NCBI GenBank assembly: GCA_038277395.1
Contig: CM076196.1
Coordinates: 131,437,410-131,501,409, forward strand
Direction of reading: 5' to 3'
Length of the DNA: 64,000 nucleotides
Source of the DNA: Dryocosmus kuriphilus
Lineage: Eukaryota > Arthropoda > Insecta > Hymenoptera > Cynipidae
Position numbers and translations under genes: made by a program
Part shown: positions 19,801 to 32,330 of the stretch, piece by piece
How the letters are laid out: every line of letters begins with the position of its first letter
How positions within the stretch are numbered: the stretch's first letter is position 1
The notes under the pieces: generated by a model
What the model saw: only the letters and a program-made list of their open reading frames with translations
Database searches by the model: none
Told to the model about the DNA's origin: nothing

Positions 19801-22397
19801 TATGGCTGATATTGTTTTGAAGATATATTCGTTTGTTTTGATTAGTCAGTTCAAGTCAGTTTCATTTAAATAATCAGTATTATTAATTAATTCTAGTGAC
19901 AGTGTATAAATATACTTAATAGAAAATGAAGGAGGTAGGTAATTTATATTTATTAAACTACATAAGTGTAAAAAGTACTGTTTTGTGTGGATGAGAAAGG
20001 TAAAGTTAACGAAAGCTGGTATATATATGATCTCAAATGAGGAATACTTTAAACGTTATGATGTTAAGTTGACAAACTGAAACGGACGGACATATTTCTT
20101 TTTTAAGTGCGAGTGGCGCGCCTCGCACGGAAAGTTCAAACACTACTTCGCACTTCTGGTAACAAACCAGTCCACGCATTACAGTTTGGTCTCCTTATGT
20201 CTATTGTCCATGGCCAATATTGTCCACCTATGATACACATACGGTATTTTTTGTTCAGTCTGCCCGATAAATGTTGCACTTCACAAGCATTAAATGTGGC
20301 ACTAATCAAGCAGATTGAACAAAAAATCACTTGAAGGTTAATGTTGTATTCTTTTCATTTATTTGATGACTAGGGTACTAATAATGGATTCAGTTGAAAC
20401 TATTAGTCAATAAAATGTTATTTATAGTTCAATTAAAAAAATTACTTCATCCATAAATTATAAAATTTGGAATTTGAATTCTCAAATTTATTACTCCAGA
20501 TTTTACTACAGATGTGTTGTAATTTAAAATTAATATTCCAAGAATGTATATTTACTATCCAAAAGTATAGTAAAAAGTGTATTCGTAAAAGTGTGGTAAA
20601 ATTACAACCATTTTTAACAATAGGTATGTTCGTATATGAACTGTATACCAGGAAAGATAGCATCCATAAAGACCGAAATTCTTCATACCTTTATTTCCTT
20701 TCAGCACCGTTATACTGTTGCTTATGGGCACGTGAAAATCAGAAGTTCTATATCAATTTTCTAAACCTGGCACTTTGAGTGCAAGATAACATTTTCGAAA
20801 AAGATAAAGATGATCATTATGAGGTACTTTACACTTTTATTATAGTTTACATCGAAATTATTGCAAAACAAGTAAAGTAAAGACAATAAAGGAACCTAAT
20901 AATGGTTAAGTATTGAGCTGTTGACTGTTTAGTGGTTTAGTGAGTTCAGTAACCCTTGATTATTTGCTTGACGTACAGCGACAATGTGAATGTCCGATGT
21001 GGATATCTCGACTGGATACATATACATATGTATGTTGTACTGTTGTATATATATGCCCACATAAATATTGTATTTCTAACGCTTCGCTTGGAAGCACCTG
21101 CAGTTGCTATATACAGTGTACCTGTACACTAGACACATATTATTTAGAATTTAATGTTCCTTATAGTACCGAACCCCGAATGAACACACAATGCAGTCGT
21201 GTGTTTCATGGCCTAACCATGTAATATTAATTGTGAAGCAATCAACTTGCGGATCTGTACAATCATAACTGATGACATGTCTAAGATTTTTAGGCAAAAA
21301 TAGAATTACTTTTATGCATCATACGAGAAAATAAAAATTGTGTACGTTTAATAGTTGTTTATAGGTCTTATTTATCAGAATTTAAACAATTCGTACATCT
21401 GCATAAGTATTGCACATGAATTTGGTTTTATATTTAAATAAGAAATCTATCATTACAATTTTAAAAGAGGTAGTTTCTGACCAAGCCTTCTTATCTAAAT
21501 TTTTCGGAATAATTTTTGTGGTTATCTTATTCCAAATACACGAAATATTTCCATTCAAAACTGTAGAGGAAGCTCGAAAATTAATTTTTTATTCCTTAAA
21601 ATGGGTATTTTTTTATTTCTGAGAATGATTTTAGAACTCTTCTGTACTTTGGCACTTGCTTACCTTCTCTGACGACTGCTTAAGGAGTTTTAGGCAACAA
21701 AAATTATTTTCATACATCATATGAGAAAATATGAATTTCCTACGTTTCGGGGTAGTTTAATATAAAATCCATGGATGCTTATTTACAATTTTTTATTTGA
21801 AAAAAAATCACATTTATTTTTCACCAAATGGAAGCTTTTTTGGGGGAGAGGGTGTTCCCGCAAAGAAATAAAAACATTTTTTCATTTGAGCCACCCTATT
21901 CTCACAATCACACGCCTGAAAGGAAGAAAGAAATTTCATTAAGTAATACATCGAATGAAATGGCCTTCCGATGTACAAGTGAGCAATTTTCTGGAAATTT
22001 CACATACGAGAACCACCTTCTTCCACTAGGACTTTTTAAATGGATTTAAAAAAATTGCATCTCGCACTTTTGTTAGTTACTGCAAAAAGTTAGAAGTAAA
22101 AATAATATTGTAATAACTATTTTTTTATATTGACATATTTTGTACTGTTAAGCTCGGAAAATTGATACAGATCATTAAAATTTGCAACACAAAATAAATC
22201 GAATTTTATCCTGAGTTAAAATATAACTGATTCTATTTCAATTAGTAATTGAAATCGATGGAATCAAAGGACAATTAATACAATGAAACAAGTTTTGAAA
22301 ATAATAAACTCCTTTTTTATTTATTTCATTAAATAGTCTCGACAAATACAATCAAAAGTCATTCAACTGGCTTCAGATAGTTGTTTTAAGTCTAGTA
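19801..22397. other. No supported gene in this stretch
   Basis: Several short open frames occur (for example 20,107-20,334, 20,940-21,224 and 21,828-22,049). None has a recognisable motif, a sensible start context or a conserved partner in the window, and overlapping antisense frames are equally long. The sequence is AT-rich. Confidence 0.45.
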
Positions 22398-23658
22398 CAG
22401 TCTGTTCCACAAGACAAGGTACGCGTTTTCTCGAAAAGTTTCAAAGAAAACTTCATTTTCCTTTTTTCCCATGAAAAAACGTTTTAAAAATTAGGGCGGA
22501 CTTTACTTAATAAACCGTTGAATCGCCGTTATTCTGGATAATGGCCTGGCACCTTCTGGGCATACCCTCGACTAGTTTTTCGGCATATTCTGAAGATAGA
22601 GAGCGCCATACCTCTCTAATTCGTCGAGAGAGCTGCCTGAGGGTGAATACACGCCTTCCTGCAAGTTTTCTCTTAACGACACTCCACACATTTTCAATTG
22701 GATTTGCATCAGGAGATTGTGAAGGCCAGTCCAAGACGCCATTTTCCGCTTTCCTGCTCGTGGAGGGGCGACTGCGATGTTTAGGGTCGTTGTCCTCTTG
22801 AAGGATCCAAACCTCATTGTTGGCTCCAAACATCTTTCCTGCAGACTTCAGAAGACCATGTTTGTAGAATTTGACCATTCTTTCAGCGTTCTGGTTCTCA
22901 GTAAGAAGCTCTAAACAGCCAAAAACGCGCTGTAAGAAGCAGCCCCAAACATGGACCTTTATGGGGTGTTTAACAGTTCGCTGCAGGAACCGCTCATCAC
23001 AGCCTGACTAGGCACGTTTTATGGGAACCCATGCAAAAAAGGACGCCTCGTCGAAAAAAATTACTTTTGACCAATCGCGATAATTATTTTCCGTAGCCCA
23101 TGCCAAGCGTTTTTGCAAGTGAACCTCTGAGAGCAGGTGTTTCTGCCTCGTGCTACGGTACTGCACTTTTGCCTCGGCTAATCTGCATCTTATGGTGTTT
23201 ATACTAACCTCTAGTCCCTTCGCCGCTAGCTTAGCTTTGGATTCGCTAAGCCGCAGAGCTAGGTTGCGCTTGAATAGTGCGATGATCGTCTTATCCTCCT
23301 TACTCGACGTTGCTCGCATTTCTCCTCTACCCGGCAGATCGTCGACTGTTTTTGTGTCCCTATACCGCTCCACCCACGTTTGCACGAATTGCTTAGACCT
23401 TTTAAGCACTTTAGCAGCGGCTGAGTACGAAAGATGTGGTCCGTGTTTATTGGTTCACAAAAACACAGTCTCAAGACGTTTAGCGTATACAGCACTCATT
23501 GCGCAATCTTGTGCAATATCTGACACTTCGAAAGAGAATGAAGCGAATCAGCGGTTCCGCCTTAGACCTTCAAACCTACAATCAGGCCAAAAAAGAAAGG
23601 AAAAAAAATCTTTGAAATATTTCGAGAAAACGCGTACCTTCTCTTGTAAAACAGACTG
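22398..23658 (-). mobile_element. Tc1-like element, complete ends
   Basis: The ends are inverted repeats of about 50 bp: CAGTCTGTTCCACAAGACAA.. at 22,398 and the complement of CAGTCTGTTTTACAAGAGAA.. at 23,658. They share GGTACGCGTTTTCTCGAAA and differ at about five positions. TA flanks both ends (22,396-22,397; 23,659-23,660). At 1,261 bp it is near full length for a Tc1 element. The ends are well preserved compared with the Polinton genes, suggesting a later arrival. Confidence 0.93.
22507..23499 (-). pseudogene. Tc1-like transposase with two in-frame stops
   Basis: A single frame of 331 codons runs from ATG at 23,499 (MSAVYAKRLE) to a stop at 22,507-22,509. It is interrupted by TGA at codon 15 and TAG at codon 165 (23,005-23,007). 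The N-terminal helix-turn-helix (LKRSKQFVQTWVERY, with the GRGEMR hook) is followed by the catalytic core. The first Asp is in WSKVIFFDEASF, the second in LQEDNDPKHRS, and the third position is SPDANPIENVW (Glu in IENVW). The DDE set is complete. Only two point changes block translation, so it is young or recently inactive. Confidence 0.93.
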
Positions 23659-23980
23659 TATATGCCGTTTATTGATCCCAACGACTAAGCTACCGCTTCC
23701 CAGCTGTGAGCACTTGCATAATCGTAGTCACTTACTTTGTTGCAATCCTAATGCTTCGCAGCTCTTTGCTAATCACAGAAAACCGCAATTCGATTCGGAG
23801 CATCTCAAGATAAAAGTACTTTCATTAACTAATTAAAAATTAGGTCATAATATTACACAAATAGTATCCGCAAATTCAAAAAAAGTTTGTTATCACAAAT
23901 TACAATTTAATCTTATTCTAAAATTTAATCCAAAAATAAAAAGATCGTGAACAAAGTTTCTAATTACATATCTATTTATG
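23659..23980. other. AT-rich spacer between Tc1 and the satellite-bearing element
   Basis: There is no recognisable gene or repeat here apart from the flanking TA of the Tc1 element and the direct repeat ATTTATG at 23,974-23,980 that borders the next element. Confidence 0.4.
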
Positions 23981-24106
23981 AATGTATATTAAGCTAGCGT
24001 AACCATTTCAGAAGGCCAGCTTTAGACTAGTCTCATAATTTCTTGCTGATTTGTTGCGCTAAATTTAAATTTGTTGCTAATGCCGTTTCAGAGAAAACGC
24101 AATGCA

Positions 24107-24130
24107 CGCTAGCTTAATATTAAGCTAGCG
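24107..24130. repeat. Perfect 24-bp palindrome repeating the element tip
   Basis: The palindrome is centred on TTAATATTAA with arms ending in CGCTAGC, and contains the tip motif TATTAAGCTAGCG in both directions. It lies about 125 bp inside the element. A second copy at 51,376-51,399 has one mismatch and a third at 54,363-54,386 is perfect. It may be an internal end-like transposase site. Confidence 0.75.
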
Positions 24131-26539
24131 AAGCCACTCACTAATACTGCAGAAGCAATTAATATAATGAAAAACTGATAGCACAGGAATTTGTTGTGTT
24201 AATTTGTTGCTATAAGATGACGCCAAACAGAAATACTAAAAATCAACCCTTACGAATAAAAATCTACCCTTCTAAAATCGCCAAATAGCCTAAATACGTT
24301 ACTTTTGCAAATAAAGAGATAAACTAACCTAATCAACAGGATAATTTGTTGCTATTTTGTTTCTGAGCGAAAAACTATTGAAAAAGTGAAAAAACCACCC
24401 CTTATGACATACTTCACCCCCTCACCATGGATAATAGTCCAAAAACGTAAAACCCGAAAAAACGCGGGAATATCTTAATTAATCAACAAGATAATTTATT
24501 GCTATTTTGTTGCTGAAAGAATACCTGTTGAAAAAGTAAAAAAACTACCCTCATGACCTATGTCTCTCCTCCTCATCATGGATAATAGCCCAAAAACGTA
24601 ATATTCGAAAAAAACGCGAGGTAAGCTTACCTAATCAACAGGATAATTTGTTGCTATTTTGTTGCTGAACGAATACCTACTGAAAAAGTAAAAAAAAAAA
24701 AAAAAAACTATTCATTATGACATACTTCACCTCCTCACCTTAGATAATAGCCCAAAAACGTAAAACCTGAAAAAATACGAGAATAGCTTAAATAATCAAC
24801 GGCATAATTTGTTGCTATTTTGTTGCTGAAAGAATACCTACTGAAAAAGTTAAAAAAAACTACCCCTTATGACATACTTCACGCCCTCACCATCGATAAT
24901 AGCCCAAAAACGTAAAACCCGAAAAACACGAGAATAGCTTAAATAATCAACGGCATAACTTGTTGCTATTTTGTTGCTGAAAGAATAACTACTGAGAAAG
25001 TAAAAAAAACTACCCCTTATGACATACTTCACGCCCTCACCATCGATAATAGCCCAAAAACGTAAAACCCGAAAAACACGAGAATAGCTTAAATAATCAA
25101 CGGCATAACTTGTTGCTATTTTGTTGCTGAAAGAATAACTACTGAGAAAGTAAAAAAAACTACCCCTTATGACATACTTCACCGCCTTACCATCGATAGT
25201 AGCCCAAAAACGTAAAACCCGAAAAACGCGAGAATAGCTTACGTAATGAATGGGATAATTTGTCGCTATTTTGTTGCTGAAAGAATACCTACTGAAAAAG
25301 TAAAAAAAAAAACTATCCATTATGACATACTTCACCTCTTCACCTTAGATAATAGCCCAAAAACGTAAAACCCGAAAAAACACGAGAATAGCTTAAATAA
25401 TCAACGGCATAATTTGTTGCTATTTTGTTGCTGAAAGAATACCTACTGAAAAAGTAAAAAAAAACTACCCCTCATGACATGCTTCACGCCCTCACCATCG
25501 ATAAGAGCCCGAAAACGTAAAACCCGAAAAACGCAAGAATAGTTTACGTAATCAATGGGATAATTTGTTGTTATTTTGTTGCTGAACGAATACCTACTGA
25601 AAAAGTAAAAAAAAAACTACCCCTTATGACATACTTCAACCCCTCACCATGGATAATAGCCCAAAAACGTAAAACCCGAAAACTTTATTAAAAAGTAGTA
25701 AAAAAAAACTACCCCTTATGCCATACTTCACCCCCTCACCATCGATAATAGACCAAAAACGTAAAACCCGAAAAACGCAAGAATAGTTTACGTAATCAAT
25801 GGGATAATTTGTTGTTATTTTGTTGCTGAACGAATACCTACTGAAAAAGTAAAAAAAAACTACCCCTTATGACATACTTCAACCCCTCACCATGGATAAT
25901 AGCCCAAAAACGTAAAACCCGAAAACTTTATTAAAAAGTAAAAAAAAACTACCCCTTATGACATACTTCACCCCCTCACCATCGATAATAGACCAAAAAC
26001 GTAAAACCCGAAAAACGCGAGAATAGCTTACGTAATCAATGGGATAATTTTGTTGTTATTTTGTTGCTGAACGAATACCTACTTAAAAAGTAAAAAAAAC
26101 TACCCCTCATGACATACTTCACGCCCTCACCATCGATAATAGCCCAAAAACGTAAAACCCGAAAAACGCGAGAATAGCTTACGTAATCAATGGGATAGTT
26201 TTGTTGCTGAATGAACACCTACTTAAAAAGTAAAAAAAATTATCCCTTATGACATAATTCATCCCCTCAACATGGATAATAGACAAAAAACCTAAAACCT
26301 GAAAAAACGCGAGAATAGCTTAACTAATCAACGGGCTAGTTTGTTGCTATTTTGTTGCTGAACGAATACCTACTGAAAAAATAAAAGAATCACCCCTTAT
26401 GATCTATATCTCACCCCCTCACCATGAATAGCCCAAAAACGTAATATTCGAAAAAAACGCGAAATAAGCTTACCTAATCAATGGGATAGTTTGTTGCTAT
26501 TTTGTTGCTGAACGAATAAATACTGAACAAGTACAAAAA

Positions 26540-27720
26540 AATCTGCGCCTAGGGCGCGCGTCTGTTGGCACTCGCGCCTCGCGCTCGATAGATTATTCAC
26601 CTCGCGCTACGCGCTCGGTGTGTATGAATCGTATAAACCTTTAAATTAAAAATTACAAAAGAAGTTATTTTACTTAAGGCTCTATCGCCCTTAAGGAATA
26701 CATTCTCATCATGACACTCGCGCTTCGCGCTCGATAATTACATTTTTTAATGTAGATTGGTAAAGCTTTTTGTGATTTTCCAAATTTTCACAATACAGGA
26801 TTTCGATTCTTAAAAGTAAAACGATGAGTCTTATAAATAAATTTTGTAGCTCTTTCCAAGGTGAGCAATTCTGCTTGCTAATATTTTCTCATATCGTGCA
26901 TAGTTTCGCTGAAAAGTGGGTTTCTTTATATTTCATAACATATTTCACGAATAACTCAAAAACTACGCGTCTGCTCAAAAAAATTCTAGAGAGCAAATTT
27001 TTAGATCTTTTTGAGGTGAACAACTTTGTTTATTATTATTTTTCCGTATCTTGCATAGTTTGGCGGGAAATTTGAAATATATTTTGGCGGGAAATTTGAA
27101 ATTTTTTATTTTTAATAACGTTTTATCGATTAAAACAAAAACCGTGCATTTTATCAGAAAATGGTTCAAACAAAATTTGTAGATCTTTTTAAGTTGAACA
27201 AATTTGTTCTTTACCATTTTTTGTATTTTGAATATTTTGGCGGGAAACCAGAGTTTTTTCATTTTAATAGCGTTTTCTTGATTAAAACAAAAACCGTTCA
27301 TTTTATCAAAACCGGTTAGACAAAATTTGTAGATTTTTTTGAGATGAACAATTTTACTTTCTTACATTTTTTTTGTATCTCTCATAGTTCAGCCGGAAAA
27401 TGGATTTTTTGATTTTGTGAAAACTGTTTTTGATGGATAAAGCCATAACCGTTGGTCAAAAACCGCTGGTTAACGAATTCGTCTTTTCTTTTTACCCCTT
27501 AAAGAAGTGTACCAAAGCGCACTCCAATCCGATTAGTCCTTCGAAAGTTATGGTGGGAACAGACTCCAACGACGACGATAACGACGACGACGACAACAAC
27601 GACGACAACAACAACAGACAGACAGACACCGTCGTAAAAACCGTTTTTTTCGGGTTCAGAAGGTCACAAAACGTGGAGATTTCATGAAATCCGCGAAAGT
27701 CAAATTTTACATAGATCTAA
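26540..27720. repeat. Family R repeat inside the satellite element
   Basis: It starts with a GC-rich GCGCGCG / CTCGCGCTACGCGCTC region (26,548-26,620). It then has three to four units of about 145 bp with TTTGTAGATCTTTTT, GCATAGTTTGGCGGGAAA and GATTAAAACAAAAACCG, followed by a CGACGACGATAACGACGACG triplet tract (27,570-27,620). Related sequence lies at 262-830, 30,730-32,000 and 56,280-56,690. It interrupts a satellite monomer, so it inserted after the array formed. Confidence 0.6.
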
Positions 27721-28545
27721 TACCTTCTCTGATGAAAATGTAAAAAACTACCCCTTTTGATATACTTCACCCCCTCACCATGGATAATAGACCAAAAAAA
27801 GGAAAACCCGAAAAAACGCGAGACAACCTTATCTAATCAACGGGATAATTTGTTGCTGAAAGAATACCTACTGAAAAAGTAAAAAAAACTACCTCTTGTG
27901 ACATACTTCACCCCCTCACTATGGATAATAGCCCAAAAACGTAAAACCCGAAAAACGCGAGAATAGCTTGCGTAATCAACGGGTGTAGTTTTTTTTACTT
28001 TTTCAGTAGGTATTCGTTCAGCAACAAAACAGCAACAAATTATCCCGTTTATTAGTTAAGCTATTCTCGCGTTTTTTCGGGTTTTACGTTTTTGAGCTAT
28101 TATCCATGGTGAGGGGGTGAAGTATGTCATAAGGGGTATTTTTTACAATTTTTCAGTAGGTATTCGTTCAGCAACAAAACAGCAACAAAATTATCCCATT
28201 GATTAGGTTAGTTTTATCTTTATTTTCAAAAGTTACGTATTTAGCCTATTTGGCGATTTTAGAGGGGTAGGTTTTTATTCGTAAGGGTTGATTTTTAGTA
28301 TTTCTGTTACGCTAACTTAATATACATTATTTATGACAAGGGAAACTAATATACGTCTCCAAGTTGATTATAATGTTTTTGAAAACTAATTGATGCACAA
28401 AATTTTGTTTATAATACTGAGCAAAAATATTGAAGTTTTAAGTTGAATAAAAAATTATAATCTCTTGTTAAAAAATTTACGTGAGTGTTAGTCGCAAATT
28501 CACGGAGACCGGACTGGTTCTTTCTTTATATTTGGTGCAACGTTC

Positions 28546-29829
28546 CTTAAGGCTGCTGGCCCAGAAGAAAATGAGGTTAAACAGTCCGATTTTTTTCAAG
28601 GTTTTAAGCGGAACTAAATGGTTTCCCGGCAAAAATACCTGGTCCGTAAGGTACTTTGTAGTTTTCTCAAGGGCGCTTGACACTAAACCGGAACGAGAAT
28701 GATGAATTATCAGGAAAAATCAACTCCGGAAAGTAATCCTACCTGGGCACATGGACAGACGCACACTGTCAGAAATACCATGTGTCAATACGACCAAACG
28801 TAAGTAGTTGGCTTCTAAACGAAAAAGCGACACATCTCGCTAATCCTAGAAACACTTGACCCCCGAAATCACTTTAGCACTCTGTCTGGCCGCAGATAAT
28901 TACCGAAAAATGATTAAAATCACTGAAAATAATTATAAACATGCCCCTAACCTCGCACGTGCTGTCATCTAATAGCCGCGCGAATAAAACCACGCGTCGC
29001 GTCGAGGTCGATCAATCGATGTCACATAAATCAGGGACGCGAATACTTTCACATGTCGCTTCTTCTAATAAGATTAAAAAATATATATTTCTAATATTAT
29101 AAGTAGATGTTCACAAAAATAAATATTCAAACTACTTCTCATCCCCCCTAACATAATGCACATACAAACCTACAAAACTATTCGTACAGGCCCCATGCAG
29201 AAATTTTTATATTATTTTGCAGCAAAATTTCTTAACACTTGAGATTCCAAACAATCTAGTAAGAATTCGAACAGCATCTGATTGATAATAAACATAAAAA
29301 TCATTAAAAATTCAAGCCTTTGATAATAGATTGTAGAATTTGTTATAATTTTCTTCAGAAAAATTCTAAAACATACTCAAAGTTTCTACGATTCATGTGA
29401 TATCGATTGGATATCGATTGATTGACGCGAGGTTTGATCGCGCGGCTACTAGATGACAGCAACAAGCCACCAACCATCAACCGGTTACCGTGCGATGTTA
29501 GAGGCATGTTTATAATTATCTTAAAGGATTTTATTCGGTTTTCGGTAATTATCTGCGGTCGAGCAGTGCGCTAAAATGATTTCGGGGATCAAGTGTTACT
29601 AGGATTAGCGAGATGTGTCGCTTTGTCTTTTAGAAGACAATTAGATGACGTTTTGGTCGAATTGACACGTGGTCTTTTTGATAGTGTGCATGCGTCCATG
29701 TGCCCAGATAGGATTACTTTCCGGAATTGATTTTTTCTGATAATTCCGCATTCTCGCTCCTGTTTGGGGTCAAACGCTTTTGGGAAAACTACAAGGCTTA
29801 ACCTCATTTTCCCGGGCTAGGTGCCTTAA
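28546..29829. mobile_element. Foldback element with ~430-bp inverted ends, TTAA flanks
   Basis: The left arm (about 28,546-29,010) and the right arm (about 29,400-29,829) are imperfect inverted repeats sharing CGGAAAGTAATCCTA, TGGGCACATGGAC, GCGACACATCTCGCTAATCC and GCAGATAATTACCGAAAA. The boundaries read TTAAGGC...GCCTTAA; TTAA is palindromic and could be a piggyBac-type target duplication. The central 390 bp is AT-rich and non-coding. No transposase is present. Confidence 0.75.
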
Positions 29830-32330
29830 ATACTTGAAAATTGAATACTGTATAACAATTCTAAGCCCATTTTCAATTATAAATGATACTTAATTCTGAA
29901 CGCTTTTATAGATTGAAAATGATCAATTTGAAACGTTTTAGATCTTGTATTAAATGCTTTAGTAATAATAAATTGTTTAATTCGTACGCTTGAAGGCATC
30001 ACAATAAAAATTGTTCCGATTTTAATGGTTTTTACTTTTAAACTGTGCAATTTTTAAATCTTTTAATTTGGAGATTATCTAATTTTTAAAGCTTATTTGA
30101 CATTAATCCAGTTTTTTTGGTCTAATTATGTTGAAATGATATAATTTTAAATTGAATCATTCAAGATTCTACACTCAAATTTTTTAAACATATCGTTTCA
30201 CATTACATATTTTTTAACTGAATGCATTTAAAATTTCATTATAATCATTTTCAATTAACAACGGAATTTTAAACAGAAATTAAAAAAACCTGCATAGTTT
30301 CAAATTTAAATCATTTCAAAATCAAAACACTTCAAACTGAAAGCCTCTTAATATTTGTGCAATTTTTAATGTTGCAATTTTGATCTGTCAAATTGTGATT
30401 GTCCTAGGCTTTAATTTGTTCAGTTTTTAAGGCTTAAATTAAGAACAATTTTTTATGTTTTTGTTAAGGTATTTGTGAAATGAAAGTGTTGAGATATGTA
30501 ATACAAAAGAACTTTATTTAAAGACATACCTACATAGTGAAGCATAATATAGAGGAAGCGATACAACGCACCCTTAACAGTTTTTAAACTTTAAAGTAAA
30601 TTATAGTATCTTGAATGTTTTTAATTGGTTGTTGTTCAATTTTAGGCATTTCAAATTCAAGACTATTTAATTTTGAATGCTTTGAATTGAAATTTGAATG
30701 TATAGTTTTTACATTCTCATCCTAAACAAGAAGGTATAAATATAAAAAGAAAGAACGAGTTCGTTAACCAGCTATTTTTGAAAATTAGTTCTAGTTTTAT
30801 CCGTCGAAAATGCTTTTAAAAAAATCAGAAATTTCATTTTCTGACAAAACTATACAAGATACGAAAAAGATGTTAAGAAAAATGGTTCATCTGAAAAATA
30901 TCTACAAGTTTTCTTTATGCCATTTTTGTTAACGATGCATAGTTTTTGTGTTAACCGTGAAAAATTTTATTAAATATACAAAAATTCCATTTTCCACCAC
31001 AACTATGCGAGATACGAAGAAATGTTAAAAAGCAGAATTGTTTACCTTTACATGTTTTGATAGAACTTTTATAATTTTTGTTTTAATCGTAATAACGCTT
31101 TTTAAACAATTATGATTATCATTTTTTAGTCAAAGAAAAAATGTTACAAAGCGAAATTGTATACCTCAAAAAGATCAATAAAATTTAATTTAGACTGCTT
31201 TTTTATAGGAAGCGCAGCTTTTGTTTTAATCATGAAAACTGTTATTAAAATTTTTAAATTAATTACTAGAATAATTAATCAATTAATTTAAGTATTCCCA
31301 TTCTTAGAAAAATTTTCAAAAGGTGGCGAAAAAGAATCTAGAAGATTTTAGCAAATTTTTTAATTTTGCACATTTTATAAAACTTTACCAAAAATCCGAG
31401 TCCGTATAAAAGATATTTAGGAATTTTTTCTATACATTTCTTAGTAGCAGTGAATGAAGAATAGTGTGAAAAAATAACTAATATTAAAATGATAAAATAC
31501 GAAATTTGTGCTTTATTGTGTACTGTCCAAATCAGCCGTTCTGAACAGATGTACACCGGTTAAAAACTTCTTTAAAATCTCTTTTCCTTCTTTGAGATAT
31601 TTGGAGATATAAATAAGTTTTATTATATATTTATTAGAGAATTATAGAAATGCATAAAAAATCGAGCATGAAGCGCGAGTATCATGATAAGAATGTGTTC
31701 CTTAAGGCCGAGAGAGCCTTAAGTAAATTAATTTTATTTTTAATTTGAAATCACAAAAAAAAAAATTAACAATCTCTTTAAAAGGAATTCGACAATTTTT
31801 TAATATTTGCAAGCAACATTTTCTTAACTCGTTACATTGTATGTTGCACTAAGTGCGAGGACGGCCAACAGACGAGCACAGAGCAGGAGGATAGAAAGTA
31901 TCCGAGCGCGAAGCGCGAGATTCTTTGCGTACCTATATGCCGAGACTGTCCCAACGCAGCGAGCAGAGTTTTTTATTTAGAATTACTATAACTGAACAGT
32001 GGATTATTTCTCAGATAATCTATTACTTCAAGAAAAAACATAAGAAAATGTATCGTCTTTTATTCTTTGGTATATCAAATAATCAACGATAAACGTTTTG
32101 AAAGAATCGAAAAATATGTCCCATATACCTATATGCATAATATTCGTGGCTTGGCCTTTATCCGCACAAGTATAATTTGAAGTTGTTAAATACTCTTTCT
32201 TGGTGCAAGCAAATTAAAGTATCTCCGGGTTCGCTGGACAGTAGTCGACGAGAATGAAAAATCAAAGAAAAAAAAAAGAATAATAATAAGTTCCACAACT
32301 CGTACTACACCGGGTAATTTCAGGATATCC
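29830..32330. repeat. AT-rich DNA with family R copies, no gene
   Basis: The stretch 30,730-31,300 repeats family R units (ATACGAAAAAGATGTTAAG, GTTTTAATCGTAATAACGC). At 31,660-31,980 are GCATGAAGCGCGAG and CGAGCGCGAAGCGCGAG hairpin motifs plus GCCGAGAGAGCCTTAAG, shared in part with 26,540-26,720 and 56,560-56,640. The rest, 29,830-30,730, is simple AT-rich DNA. No open frame is supported. Confidence 0.5.

Larger units (their letters stand above)
23981..28328. mobile_element. Non-autonomous element carrying inverted satellite arrays
   Basis: The ends are inverted repeats: AATGTATATTAAGCTAGCGT at 23,981 and the complement of AATGTATATTAAGTTAGCGT at 28,328. They are bordered by the direct repeat ATTTATG (23,974-23,980 and 28,329-28,335), a likely 7-bp target duplication. 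Inside, tandem monomers of about 160 bp run forward from about 24,250 to 26,535 (GAATACCTACTGAAAAAGTA, CTACCCCTTATGACATACTTC, CCCAAAAACGTAAAACCCG, GATAATTTGTTGCTATTTTG) and again at 27,720-27,985. They are inverted from about 27,985 to 28,300. A different repeat occupies 26,540-27,720. There are no transposase remains. Confidence 0.8.

Noticed and set aside
20107..21224. Small open frames at 20,107-20,334 and 20,940-21,224
   Set aside because: No recognisable motif, no homologue in the window, and equal-length antisense frames in the first case; coding is not supported.
24850..26218. Open frames of up to 161 codons on the minus strand in the satellite array
   Set aside because: They are monomers read through: the peptide repeats with the DNA period and shows no domain.
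27430..27687. 85-codon frame with an Asp/Asn-rich run
   Set aside because: The run comes from a CGACGA/CAACAA triplet repeat in a dispersed element; the rest has no domain.
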